A DNA stretch of 64,000 bases from Phymatolithon calcareum (lineage: Eukaryota > Rhodophyta > Florideophyceae > Hapalidiales). Under the pieces are notes generated by a model. The model was not told the DNA's origin, ran no database searches, and was given only the letters and a program-made list of their open reading frames with translations. The DNA is taken from NCBI GenBank assembly GCA_977006965.1, contig OZ345354.1, positions 496,001 through 560,000 on the forward strand. Reading direction: 5' to 3'. This document shows, piece by piece, positions 32,929 through 42,889 of this stretch. How positions within the stretch are numbered: position 1 is the first letter of the stretch; the number at the start of each line of letters is the position of its first letter. The translations under genes and the position numbers were made by a program.

Positions 32929-33679
32929 CTGTGGTGATCCTAAACACTTGAATTAAAGCTTTACGTTTGTGAAAATTAGTATAAGTACCGAGACCGTAGA
33001 AACAGTGCGTGCGTCCGACGGACACTGTCCGCTCAACACAGTGAGACATTTTGCAATAAAGCTACGTATTGCAATAAAGAGGAATCTTGCAATACGAATT
33101 GCAATAAGGCGAGTTCCTTGCAATTTCGTTCCAATAACAGTATATTGCAATATATTGCAATTGCAGTATACTGGATAGGACCCCTGGCTCTACCAATCTG
33201 CATCCTACCGCTTTCATCGGGACTGAATGTGTCATATCCTGGAAAAACAAACCCCTCTGCATGCCTGACTCGTTTTCGCACCAACGCGTCTCATTTCGGA
33301 CCTTGTAAAAAGAACGTCTGCTCTCTCTGTGTAACGGAGATGCCGGCAAGTGCGAACGTAACAAGTTTTTCGTTCTGTTTGTAATGTGTCTAACTTACCA
33401 GTACATACGCTTCTGCAATATATCATTCTAAATCCGCAAATGAAAGCCGAGAAGAACCAGACTCTCTTTCTGCGTAAAGACCGCCGAACACATTTCCAGA
33501 TCTTTGTGGTATATCTTTCAATTTTAAGGTTGCTTTGAAGCCATTAGACGATACCCTTTGCGTGTTCGCCGGCAACCAGTGCACCTTCGATGGGATTGTC
33601 GACTCTATAGCGGAACATTCTAACTCTACGGATGAATACAGATTCGGAGTTACGGAGATGTAATATCGTTGACATCGAT

Positions 33680-34097
33680 TGTACTGTACTGTAATCTGCA
33701 ACTCCTCCAAGTGAGGTTAGCAGCGCTTCGAGGGTCTACGTTTTCTCCATTCTATCCTATCATTTGCAATATGTAGAGCTGTTTGTACGTTTAGATTGGG
33801 CATGTCGCTGAAAAGTGATTCCGGGTTTGGTTTGACGCACAGGAGTAGCATTTGGCGGACCGTGCGGTGCTCGTCCATGCGGAGTATGTGTCCAAGCAAA
33901 TTCCATCGCTGATCTCTGGCGCGCCGACCGACGTCGAGTGAGGGCTCTCGAGCCTCGTCATCGACTCTTCGACCGGTTTTCTTAGATAACATTCTAGACG
34001 CAGTTGAATTCAGTTTTCTTTTGACTTGCTTGGTCATCTTCCAGGACTCGCATCCGTCCAGAAGAGTGGATACCACGCAGTAGCCGAAGAGGCGGGA
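33680..34097 (-). mobile_element. RTE-like non-LTR 3' fragment in exon 2 of R3
   Basis: Flanked by the 12-bp duplication GTTGACATCGAT at 33668-33679 and 34098-34109. The minus strand encodes the C-terminal region typical of RTE-clade proteins (LLDGCESWKM, RRARDQRWNLLGHILRMDEH). It ends in a short ACAGT repeat tail (33680-33691 on plus: TGTACTGTACTG), which is also RTE-like. Confidence 0.8.
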
Positions 34098-34700
34098 GTT
34101 GACATCGATACCAACCGTCCCGATCATAGAAGGAAGAATGCTCCTACTTGGGCCTCGAACCAAAACCGCCGGGCAGAAAGAATGCCTTTAGACATATGGT
34201 GTCCCCTTTTGAACGCGTTATGTCTTGCTTGTGTTAGTACTTCTATGGCTATTGATTGATTGCGGCTTTCAAAGGCCATTACATTTCCGAGAAGTTGCTA
34301 GAAACGTGGTAGGAGAACATCACGCTCAGTTGCCGATAGTTCCGGAAGAATTCGCTGAACATCTGGGCGTGTTGGAAGAGGAGACATAACGCGGGAGCAT
34401 ATTTTCAGTAAGCATTCTGCAACTGTCGATGAAGGTCTTCCTGGGAATCATTGTTCTTTTCTATGAAATTACAGTCGTGTATTACATCTTCAAGGAGCAG
34501 GCGCGGACCGATACTGAGCCGGCTCACAGAATCTGAAGTGTCAAAATATATTGTCATTCGCGGCCGTGCTCAAGACGATAGGGTGTTTTGCCTCCGGCCA
34601 AATTTGCAGGCTCACCACGGTCTTTCATGAGAACCTGTCGCCGGCCCTGTTGTTGCACCTGATCTGGACACACCCAGATCAGTAGAGACAACCACGAAGA

Positions 34701-36005
34701 ATGCTATTTAAGAAGAGGTGGCGTCTGGCAACCTTAAATGTTGGCGGCTCCCCGGAAACCCCAACGTACCTAGAGAAAATGATGAGAAACCATGGAATCG
34801 ACATGGTGGCAATAACAGAAACACATTTGAGACCAGAAGGGAAAATTCGGGCTGATTTCTTCTCCTTCAACGCAGTGCGCCCGCCTCCTCAGACTGGTCG
34901 AAACTCTGGAGGTGTCTCTCTTTTCTTCCGCAACCTTTGTGGAAGCCGACTGATCTTCAAGCACGCGGAAACAAATTTCCAATTGATTATCGCGCAAGTG
35001 GGAGATACGAAAGTTGGAGCTGTCTATATATCGCCGGCAGCAACCAGATCTGAAACTGACAAATGCCTCACCATGGTGAATACATATGCACGAGGCAAGG
35101 CAATTGTGTGCGGTGATTGGAACGCTCGCCACCTCAGATGGGACCTACGCTCAAATAGGAGGGGCAACCAAATTGTTCGTTGGGCAGCAGCTAAGAACTG
35201 GGATGTTAAAACCTGGACAGGTTTCAGTTTCCGCACAAAGCGCTATAAGAGCAACATCGACTTTTTCGTAAGCAAAGGCATTACACCGACAGCGGTCAGT
35301 TCACCAACAGATGTATGGACTGGTAATACGCAACACCGACCAGTAACAACCAGTTTCCCGACTCGACAAGAGCATAGAAGGGTCCAAAAGCCTCGAATAT
35401 CGGTGAAGCTATGGAGGGATGACAGAATACAAGAGCATGTTCGGGAAATATACGGAAAGTCCATTCCAGGAATCGTCGAGGATTTGAAACGGTGCAGTTC
35501 CCGTGAACAACTAGACCGACTATACGACAGAAGTTTCGAAACGCTATGTGAACCATGGAGACAGAAGAAAACAACCACGCTGCGCTACAAACCGTTTTGG
35601 AACACAACTCTTGAACGGATGTCTAAACGTCGCAAGAAACTACACAAGAAAGCTCGTGAACAGGATTCAGAGGAGTCTTGGCAGCGATATGAGGAATGCC
35701 GTAAAGAGATACGGAAGTTGGTGAACAAAAGAAAGCGGCAGCAGTATCAAGAATACCTAGATGATGTAGAAGAAAAGGGTGGGTCCAAGGCGATTGAGCA
35801 AATCGCTAGAATGCAGAAGATGAGGACAAGAAGAACGTCAAGGAACAAGATGACTGGCCGTCCATTGCACAAAACACTGTTCACTGCTCACGTGTCCCAG
35901 ACATGCCGAGATGAAGGAGGATGGCGACAAAGATCCTCCTATTTCCGTTGCCCTTCGCATATGCGCGTCCTTATCAGAAACGCACTCCTCAAAGCTCCGA
36001 CCAAG
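34701..36005 (+). pseudogene. Epsilon ORF, endonuclease and linker part
   Basis: 435 codons from ATG at 34701 to the beta insertion. Residues about 8-190 form an exonuclease-endonuclease-phosphatase fold, as in LINE endonucleases: ATLNVGG, the metal-binding ITETHL, VYISPAATRSE, CGDWNARHLRWD, NIDFFVSKG and a final QHRPV box in place of the usual SDH. The enzyme nicks target DNA to prime reverse transcription. The remaining residues are a basic, Arg/Lys-rich linker ending at the RT motif ALLKAPTK, where the frame is interrupted. The reading frame itself is undamaged up to the insertion. Confidence 0.85.
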
Positions 36006-38429
36006 GATATTTGATGATTTTATTTTTGAGAGCTCCCAAAGCCTCACCTTGGAGTAACGGGGCAGCTCTTGCATAATCTCTACGCTATAGTCATCTGGCT
36101 GCTCAAAACGTTCTTGATTCGTAATTCTCTCCCAACAAGAGCTCCGGTAAGTCTCTTGCACTCAAACTCAATTTCTGTACTCATCTTCGATGACGCTAGA
36201 GTACGTTGTAAGGCGACTAGTTCGACCACCGCGGTAATCCCACAGTACGCACCCAACACTGATTTCCTCCAAAGGGGTGCTCGGTTGAATGTCAACCTTA
36301 GGCACCTTAAACGTGTTGTTCTTTCTCCTATGTAAAGGATCCCTGGTAGCTTGCCTTCAATAGGAATCTTCATTGACCTGCCTTCTTCTTCCTTTTCCCA
36401 TACCTTAATTGTTTCTTCTCTCCTCGTCTTCTTCGTGACAGATCCCTCCTGGGATTTCTGAAGGGCTTGTCGCAAGTCTTCATACATCTTGAGATATTCA
36501 ATATCCTTCATTGCTTCCTTTACGTCCTCATCTCTTCCAGCGTACTCTTCTGTTTCTTCAAGGCGCTTTTTGTGCCTTACCAGGCTTAATGCAAACCTTT
36601 CTGCTTGATGACGTCTCCTCATCTTTGGTGGTCCCAGTCGGCACAGAACTCGCATTCGGTCCCGGCGGTGTTCGGCATACTTTCCGAAAACATTTTTGTA
36701 GAACAAGCCCTCTGCCGACTCGATTGCCGAGAGCAATCGATTTGTCATTGGAGTAACGTGTAACGCATACTCCCATTTCGGGATAATTAGCGACTTAAAG
36801 ATCCTGATGCATGTCTCCGGTTTGAATCCTCGAACATTCACTCCAAGCTCCCGCAGCTTATGTATGCATCCTGCAGCATTTCGAACTCTTGCTATGGCCG
36901 TGTCATCCGTAACACCCTTGTTATTCATGCTTACCCCAAGATACGAGAGTCTCCAGGCTTGATATAGTTCTCGTCCTGCCAAGTAAAACGTGTGCTTCTG
37001 AAGTCCTTTGTACTTAAGAACTTCGCTTTTTCCTGGTTTTGTGTTCCATTTCATGCCATTTTCGCTTGCCCAACTGGTCGCTATATCAAGAAGTTTCTGC
37101 ATTCCTCGTCCTGTCTTCGCTTGAAGCTGGACATCATCTGCGAACAATTGCACAGGACTTTCTGAAACGTTCCTGTCTGTCTTGGAGACGGCTTCTGCGA
37201 ATGTGTCCATGAATATATTGTATAGGCATGGACTAAGCGGGGAACCTTGAGGTACTCCTCGGTCGATGATACACCACGTTTCTGTCTCGTCTCCAGCTGA
37301 TGTGACCCACGATGGTTTTAACAGGTACGCAACCATCCTTGCTATCTCTTGGGGAAGTTTCTCCTTCAGCCTCTTCATGAGGATATCCCTGGGCACACTA
37401 TCGTATGCTGCGGATAGGTCAAGAACTGCCATGAACGGATGGCCCTTTTTCATTGAACTTTTTGCCCGGAGTATAGCGAGATAAGTGCTTCTGTCTTTCC
37501 GAAAACCCAGCTGAACCTTATTGAAGCGATAGTTCTCGCGTATGTATGCATCTAGAGCTGAGTCGATGATTTTCCTGGCTTGACTTAAAAGAGATATGGG
37601 CCTGTAGTTTGCTGCTACATGAGCTGGGCCTTTCTTGTATAAGGGAATCAGAGTTGCTTGGCGCCATGCCCGAGGAAGACATTTGAGTCTCCCGCATGTT
37701 TCCCATAATGCTAGCATTATTTCGAGCCCCGCTTCTTTGTTCGCGTGCAACATTTCGACCGCAATTCCGTCTGGACCTACCGCCTTCCCCTTCGGTGCTC
37801 TGTTGAATGCTCTTGCGATGTGCCGCTTCATTGCCCTATTGAGTGCAAACGTACGCAACGGCATATTCCAGTCTTCTTCCGCCTTACAAACACTTGAGAT
37901 GTATGCTGAGAATTTGCTTGGGTGCACAGGAGCCCCGAGAGCTTTGTTTGTTCCTTTCCTCCGTGCTTTTGATTTCATGATCTTGCTTGTGGTGTTCGCC
38001 GCCTCGCTCGGCCCCATTTTCTCAACCTCATGAAGATATCTTTCAAATTGGTCGCATTTGGCTTTTCTCACCTTCTTCTTTAACAGCATTTTCACCTCTC
38101 GGAGGGCTTCTTTGTCACTTTCGAGGCCTGTTCTCCTGTAAGTCTTATAATGCCGGGTTCGTTTCTTGGCCAGATTGTCGAGCTCCTTGTTCCAAAAACT
38201 TTTAAATCTCGGGGGCCTCGGCTTAGACGATGTCCACGGCTCCTTCAGCTTTTTCAGAAAAAGTTCATACCAGTTGTTCAACTCCCGTTTGTCAGTACAG
38301 GTATGCAGCTGCTCTATCATGCCCGGTACCCATTTCGACATTTCTTCTCTGGCCTTCGTTGTTCTTGTCAGGCTTCGCCTGGCAGTTTTTGAGATAACCT
38401 TCTTTCTTCGCTGGGTTATAATCCTGTAG
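36006..38429 (-). mobile_element. Beta-family non-LTR insertion inside epsilon
   Basis: Reversed relative to epsilon and breaking it between the codons for ...APTK and KAPGLDEV. The left junction carries the beta 3' end (GGATATTTGATGATTTT on plus). The 5' end is truncated within the linker upstream of RT, so the endonuclease is missing. Only an AAG trinucleotide is shared at both junctions, so a normal target duplication is not evident. This is the longest beta copy in the window. Confidence 0.9.
36080..38429 (-). CDS. Beta reverse transcriptase ORF, open but lacking endonuclease
   Basis: About 780 codons without a stop. Seen in order: basic linker (FYRIITQRRKKVISKTARRS...), GKAVGPDGIAVEML, NYRPISLLSQARKIIDSA, LGFRKDRSTYLAILRAK, LDLSAAYDSVPRDILMKR, RGVPQGSPLSPCLYNIF, the catalytic FADD (in QLFADDVQL), KPGKSEVL, YLGVSMNNKGVTDD, thumb, then a C-terminal part RLRCLRLTFNRAPLWRKSVL ending ELRIKNVLSSQMTIA. 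The frame runs on into antisense epsilon sequence up to 38581, which is accidental. RNase H and the GRFP domain are absent. The intact frame points to a young insertion. Without its 5' part it is not autonomous. Confidence 0.9.
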
Positions 38430-40123
38430 AAGGCCCCAGGGCTGGATGAGGTGAAGACCGAAATGATGAAAGCTGACCTGGATAGAAGTGCAGACCTCGT
38501 CTTCGAGCTGTGGACAGCCTGCGGAAGATGTGGAGTTCTCCCGACAGCGTGGCTAAAAGCTCTCTTAGTCCCGCTGCACAAGAAAGGAGCCCATGAAGAT
38601 CCAAAAAATTTCCGACCAATATCTTTACTGAGTCAAGTCCGAAAGATTATTGAGTCAGCACTGGATATTATGCTCCGCCGAAGATACAAGAACCACAGAA
38701 TCCAACTGGGATTCCAAAAAGGCAAGAGCACGGAGCTAGCAATCTTAAGGGCTTTGGAACTACAGAACCGAGGGCAGGGATGCATTGCAGTATTGGACTT
38801 GACGGCAGCGTACGACACAGTCGCACGAAAGTACTTGCAAGAGCGAATGAGAGTTGTTCTACCACAAGACCTATGCGAGATGATCGAGGCTTTCTTGACA
38901 CCGTCCTGGGTATCAACGATTGGCGATCCCCAGAAAAAGTGGTTTCTAATCGACAGGGGAGTACATCAGGGATCCCCGCTGAGCCCAAGTTTGTATAATC
39001 TATTCATGGACGAATTCGCAGAAAGAATAAGCCAAGTTCCAAGGGATGTTGCCGACGTGGCAGCAGTTCTTTTCGCGGACGACGTGCTCCTAACGGCAAA
39101 ATCACCAGTCGGACTACAGAGACTGTAAATATTTCTTCGCAATGGGCAAGAGATAGACAAATGAGGTGGAACACGAAAGCCGGGAAGAGCGAAGTTCTTC
39201 TCTCCGAAGGCACAAGATCACCCACATTCAAGCTTTCCGGGAAAACGCTGGCAAAAGTCAAAGAAGTCCCATACCTTGGCATATCACTCAGCAGTGAGGG
39301 AGTTACCGACAAGAAAATGCTTGAACGCATCCGACAGGCCAAGATAGCAGTGTATCAGCTGAGATCCCTTGGTGTAACAGCCCGGGGACTCAGCCCCTTA
39401 AAAGCAATCAAGATGTACAAGGCCTTGATACAGCCAAGATGGGAATATGCTATGCACCTGACGCCATGGACGACAAGAGTTCAAACAGCTATTGCAGACG
39501 TGGAGAAGACTTTTTTTGGACAAGTATTTGGTCCAATCGCAAAAAATCGAACCGCGAGACTTCGTCTTCTCTGTCGCATACATAATGCGGAAGACAGAAG
39601 ATTAGTTCTAGCGTTACGAATGCTTGAACGAGCCAGAACAAGGAAAATGGGCTTGCTCGCAGTCCCAAGAGAGGAAAGAGACGTTGAGGAATTGCAATGG
39701 GTGTGTCGTGACATATCATCAATGTTACATCACGACCTATTCGAGACGGCACTAACCTATCTCAAGCATCGAGTTTCAGCAAAACCGTTGAGGGACCTGC
39801 TCTTTAAAGACGAAGGAGAAGGCTTGGAGGCGAGCAGAAAGAGGAATATTCCTTATGATATTCCCGGGTCTACTCCCGCCATCATCAGACTACCGAAAGC
39901 ACGTCACCGCCAATTGGCGATTAAATGGGCATTCGGACGTTTTCCCCCATTGAGTACCACACTTCTGGAAGACAAATTCGGTGAAATCGTACCAACTCTC
40001 ATGAACAAGCTCGAAGTGTACCTTCAAAGATATCGACTAACAGAAGAGGAGACTAGTGAGACTGAAAAGGCACTTGACAAAGTACTATTCCTCACAATCG
40101 TCTTTTATGACGACATGGAATAG
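38430..40123 (+). pseudogene. Epsilon ORF, reverse transcriptase and C-terminal domain, frameshifted
   Basis: The RT continues from KAPGLDEVKTEMM through NFRPISLLSQVRKIIES, FQKGKSTELAILRALE, LDLTAAYDTVARKYLQ, RGVHQGSPLSPSLYNLF and FADDVLL to a stop at 39126-39128. The downstream part (RWNTKAGKSEVLLS... from about 39161) is in another frame, consistent with loss of one base near 39126. The C-terminus has RKRNIPYDIPGSTPAIIRL, RHRQLAIKWAFGRFPPLSTT and an FYDDME end (stop at 40121-40123). Confidence 0.9.
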
Positions 40124-41124
40124 ACCAAGACAAAATAGAACGGCGACGCTGAGATTCCTACGAACAGGACAAGTGGACTCTAAGCTTTTCCCTCCACCTT
40201 CTCTGGAGGAGGGTTTTTGCAGCTAGGGCTACGACGATAGCAACGAGCTTTTGCGGGCTTTAACGGAGCTACCAAGGTAGTAGCATCTGAAACGCATCTC
40301 CCTTACAGTCTTATGAGTGTTTCTGAGGGCGTTTAATAAATTCAAAATTCAAAAAAAAAACACACCCAGATCAGTGCATTACGCGTATGCATGTAGCGCG
40401 ATAATTTTGTGCTGTGCATATGTAATGATACCGGATACGGATTATTGATCTCGTGTTCATCCCGATAGGGATTTCGGTGCGCCTTTCTGTGCACCCTCAA
40501 TTTGTGTTACCCGATTTGGATTGACATGCAAGCAAATAGATACCCTTGTGTGTCCCTCAAAATAGTATATAAGATAGTTTGTTGCTGCAGCAAAAATAAA
40601 ATAGGCAGAGTTGATTCACTCCAGAAGCTGAATGTTCTCTCGCTGCTATCCCCAGCAATACCTGTCTCTTATTCTACGGTTTGCAATGCTGAGTCCCAAC
40701 GTCAACGTCTTGCTGACTGAACGAGCTTTTTTGTTTATTTCTAGGGCCGGAGTCGTATCCGGGCATCAAAGAGAGCTAGTTGATGGGCCGTCTGACACAA
40801 GCTGTAGACCGATGGCGAATGCGAGTTTCTAGAGCACAATTAATGATGCTGCACACACTGAATCCTTCTGCAGGCAGGGGTCGTGCGCAATCCATTGCTA
40901 TTGCAATTAATTGCAATTCGTATCAATTCGACCCAAATTGGGTTCTGATGAAGAATTGCAATTCGAATTGCTGGTAGGTAGGTTGTACGAAAGTGTATAG
41001 TTCAGCAAGAGCAGAGTTGTCGGAAATAACGATCACTTCAAATGTATCATGCGTAGTACGTGGTAATTGGTTGTCGGTAGCATCTAATTTTATTATATAA
41101 CTTGGGCCAGTATAAGCGTTCACC

Positions 41125-41196
41125 GGGGGAGCACTGCACCATTTTGGCCCAAATCAACTAAATAACTATCGGGCCAAAATGTTGCCATGCTCCCCT
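41125..41196. repeat. 72-bp foldback
   Basis: The arms GGGGGAGCACTGCACCATTT (41125 onwards, through GGCCC at 41150) and GGGCCAAAATGTTGCCATGC (41171 onwards, through TCCCCT at 41196) pair over 26 positions with about four mismatches around a 20-nt loop. It may be a tiny foldback element within the hAT. A shorter relative, CAGGGGAG-N7-CTCCCCTG, lies at about 44290-44312 inside Harbinger. Confidence 0.6.
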
Positions 41197-41575
41197 AGTG
41201 TTAGGTACGTAAAATTCTACGTACTGTATACAGTTACAACGTTCCTGAATTCAACCATCCATGTGATCGTTCAACGTAAGCGAAGGATTGTAGCGCAACG
41301 AAAAGTCTCTCAGGTGCAATGATAATTGACTAAGAGCACGTCCAACGCAGAGAGTAAATTGCCAAATGTCGTGGAAGCAGTTGCTGGCGCATCTCTAGCG
41401 GGCAGCAAATGGCCAACCATATTGCCAAATTGCCAAACAAATTGCCAAATCTGAAAAATTTAGCAATCTGTTTAGCAATTTGGCAATGGGCTACGTAGCT
41501 GAATTCGGATACGTTGCAGTCCTTAGCGACTTCTAGATCACCGACCGTGGCGAAGGGGTCAGGTGAGATCACCGC

Positions 41576-42667
41576 GTGGCCAGAAAAAGCGCGCGCCGCA
41601 CCGGAACAGCAAACCCGATGCTTCGCGTTTGGCGCGAAGCGGCAAACGCTCATTCGTATTTTACCCGCGGGGCGGTCATGGCGCGCCCCATGAGAGGAGA
41701 AGCAGCACAAGAAGAGATGGTGCGCGGGGCCTCGTTTTCAGCCGACGAAGACTCGGCGCTCGCACGATGCTGGGTGGGAGTTTCTGCAAAGCATGATGAG
41801 CAAGACGCCCAATCGTTCTGGAGCAACGTTGCTGCCGCTTTCGCAAAGCAGCCTGAAGCGAGCGAGCGCATCCGACTCGCGGGAAGCCTGCATTCGCGGT
41901 GGCAAGTACTCCAAAAAGCCGTTCAAAAGTACCTCGCCGCAGAGCGGCTGTACCGTTTGAACCCCGGTTCTGGGGAGAGCGAAGAAGACGCTCTACGTAA
42001 CATCATGCGACTCTATCAGAAGCGGACGCGGACGAAGGACCGCCATGGAGTTGAGCGCGATGGGCCTGCGCTCAAGTCTATGGGCGCCGTGAGCATCTTG
42101 CGCTCCTGCCCAAAGTTCAACGCAATCGGTGGCACATCGGCGTCGTGCGCGCTGTACACGCCCGGCGCCTATGCGTCGGGCGCCACCACGCTCGACACCA
42201 GCACCAGTACGGCGTCGCCTCGGGCGGCGTACACCGACACGCTCAGCACCACGAGCGACGACGCAGCGCTGCTTCCAGCCACGCACGCCGGTGCGGCGCG
42301 TGCCGACGGTGGGAGTGCCGTTGCCACGGAGGCGGCCGCAGTTCCCTCGGTGAACCCGGCCAGGGGCCGCCCGATGGGCATCAAGAAATTCAAGAGGAAG
42401 GAGAAGGAAGCGCACCGCGGCGTGGGTTTGTCCGAAATCGCGGCGGCCCTCCTAGAGGGGTCGAAACGAAAAACGGCGCTGAAGAAGACGCAACTTCGTT
42501 TCAGTTGTATCAATGCACTTCCGGAGGGAGAAGCAAAAACGAAACTGTTGATGAAATTCCTCGGCTCGGCTGAGCTAGGCGGTGAGGACGAGGAGGGCAG
42601 GACAGAGCGCGACATCCAGTTGACTAATAGATTGGCTATCGGTAGTCTAGTGTGCGATGAAGAGTAA
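41576..42667 (+). CDS. Harbinger accessory DNA-binding protein (Myb/SANT-like)
   Basis: 363 codons. Residues about 45-150 hold a trihelix/SANT-like segment with spaced tryptophans and many charged residues (FSADEDSALARCWVGVSAKH, FWSNVAAAFAKQ, LHSRWQVLQKAVQKY), as in the Myb-like partner proteins of Harbinger elements and plant no-apical-meristem-associated domains. A long Ala/Thr/Ser-rich low-complexity linker follows (about 180-265). The C-terminal part is basic and helical (RPMGIKKFKRKEKEAHRG; LLEGSKRKTALKKTQLRF). In known Harbinger systems such a protein binds the transposon ends and helps bring the nuclease to the nucleus. The first Met at 41576 gives the longest frame; a later start at Met 35 is possible. 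Confidence 0.8.
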   Translation: MARKSARRTGTANPMLRVWREAANAHSYFTRGAVMARPMRGEAAQEEMVRGASFSADEDSALARCWVGVSAKHDEQDAQSFWSNVAAAFAKQPEASERIRLAGSLHSRWQVLQKAVQKYLAAERLYRLNPGSGESEEDALRNIMRLYQKRTRTKDRHGVERDGPALKSMGAVSILRSCPKFNAIGGTSASCALYTPGAYASGATTLDTSTSTASPRAAYTDTLSTTSDDAALLPATHAGAARADGGSAVATEAAAVPSVNPARGRPMGIKKFKRKEKEAHRGVGLSEIAAALLEGSKRKTALKKTQLRFSCINALPEGEAKTKLLMKFLGSAELGGEDEEGRTERDIQLTNRLAIGSLVCDEE

Positions 42668-42889
42668 ACGCGAATCTTGCACAGTTTTTGCGCACCTGGA
42701 ACCCGCTCGAGATCGACTGAACCAGGAAATCAGTCGACCTCGGACAGGTCCTCATTGGGAGATCCGCACGCACATGGGTTGGAGCTCGCGCAGCGCGGCG
42801 GCGTGCACGAGCACACGGCACAGCTCCACGCCGACCGCGGGGTGACGCAAAAACCAAACAAAAAGTGAAATTTTACCAGCTCTTCGGTG

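Larger units (their letters stand above)
31641..33186 (-). mobile_element. hAT element in exon 1 of R3, related to copies C1/C2
   Basis: The ends CAGGGGTACTAGCAATA and CTGGATAGGACCCCTG match those of C1/C2. The flanks GTTCTTAC and GCTCTACC are a diverged 8-bp duplication; the intact genes read GCTCTAAC there. It contains a broken transposase finger fragment (minus, 31888-32150), a non-LTR fragment (32150-32850) and a 28-bp palindrome at 32872-32928. It lacks the palindrome-ended insert of C1/C2. Confidence 0.8.
34684..40359 (+). mobile_element. Epsilon: near-full-length APE-type non-LTR retrotransposon
   Basis: Flanked by the 16-bp duplication ACACACCCAGATCAGT at 34668-34683 and 40360-40375. 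With the inner insertion removed it is about 3.25 kb. The start codon is only 17 bp from the 5' end. The order is apurinic endonuclease, linker, reverse transcriptase, then the IPYD...GRFP C-terminal domain, with no RNase H. The tail stem AAACGC/GCGTTT (40290-40295/40329-40334) is followed directly by AATAAA and a TTCAAAATTCAAAAAAAAAA end. It is inactivated by the beta insertion and one frameshift. Confidence 0.92.
34651..40660 (+). mobile_element. Solo LTR (318 bp once the nested element is removed)
   Basis: LTR parts are 34651-34683 and 40376-40660. Five-bp flanks CCTGT at 34646-34650 and 40661-40665 are a target duplication; unit 1 shows the uninterrupted site (GCCCTGTCTCTTATTC at about 2918). 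The ends are TGTTGC and GCAATA, an inverted pair with one C-to-T change. A TATA-like GTATATAAGATAG (about 40565) and an AATAAAATA signal (about 40596) fit LTR promoter and polyadenylation elements. No internal retroelement genes remain. Confidence 0.75.
31603..40874 (+). pseudogene. R3: degraded ionotropic-receptor-like gene, split by five insertions
   Basis: Remaining host pieces are 31603-31640, 33187-33679, 34110-34650 and 40661-40874. The start codon position has ATT (31603) where R2 has ATG. The exon-1 donor is GC instead of GT (33346) and the exon-2 acceptor is AA instead of AG (33417-33418). Exon 2 has lost part of S1 before 33661, and frames are broken in the TM1 region and S2. Motifs still visible include the S1 cysteine box (FAGNQCTFDG at about 33570), the TM2-side FYEITVVYYIF and KYIVIRGRAQD. 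The insertions are a hAT, an RTE-like fragment, a solo LTR with nested elements, and at the right edge another hAT. Confidence 0.8.

Noticed and set aside
38430-38581. N-terminal extension of the beta reverse transcriptase frame
   Set aside because: These codons are antisense epsilon sequence beyond the insertion junction; the beta element ends near 38429.
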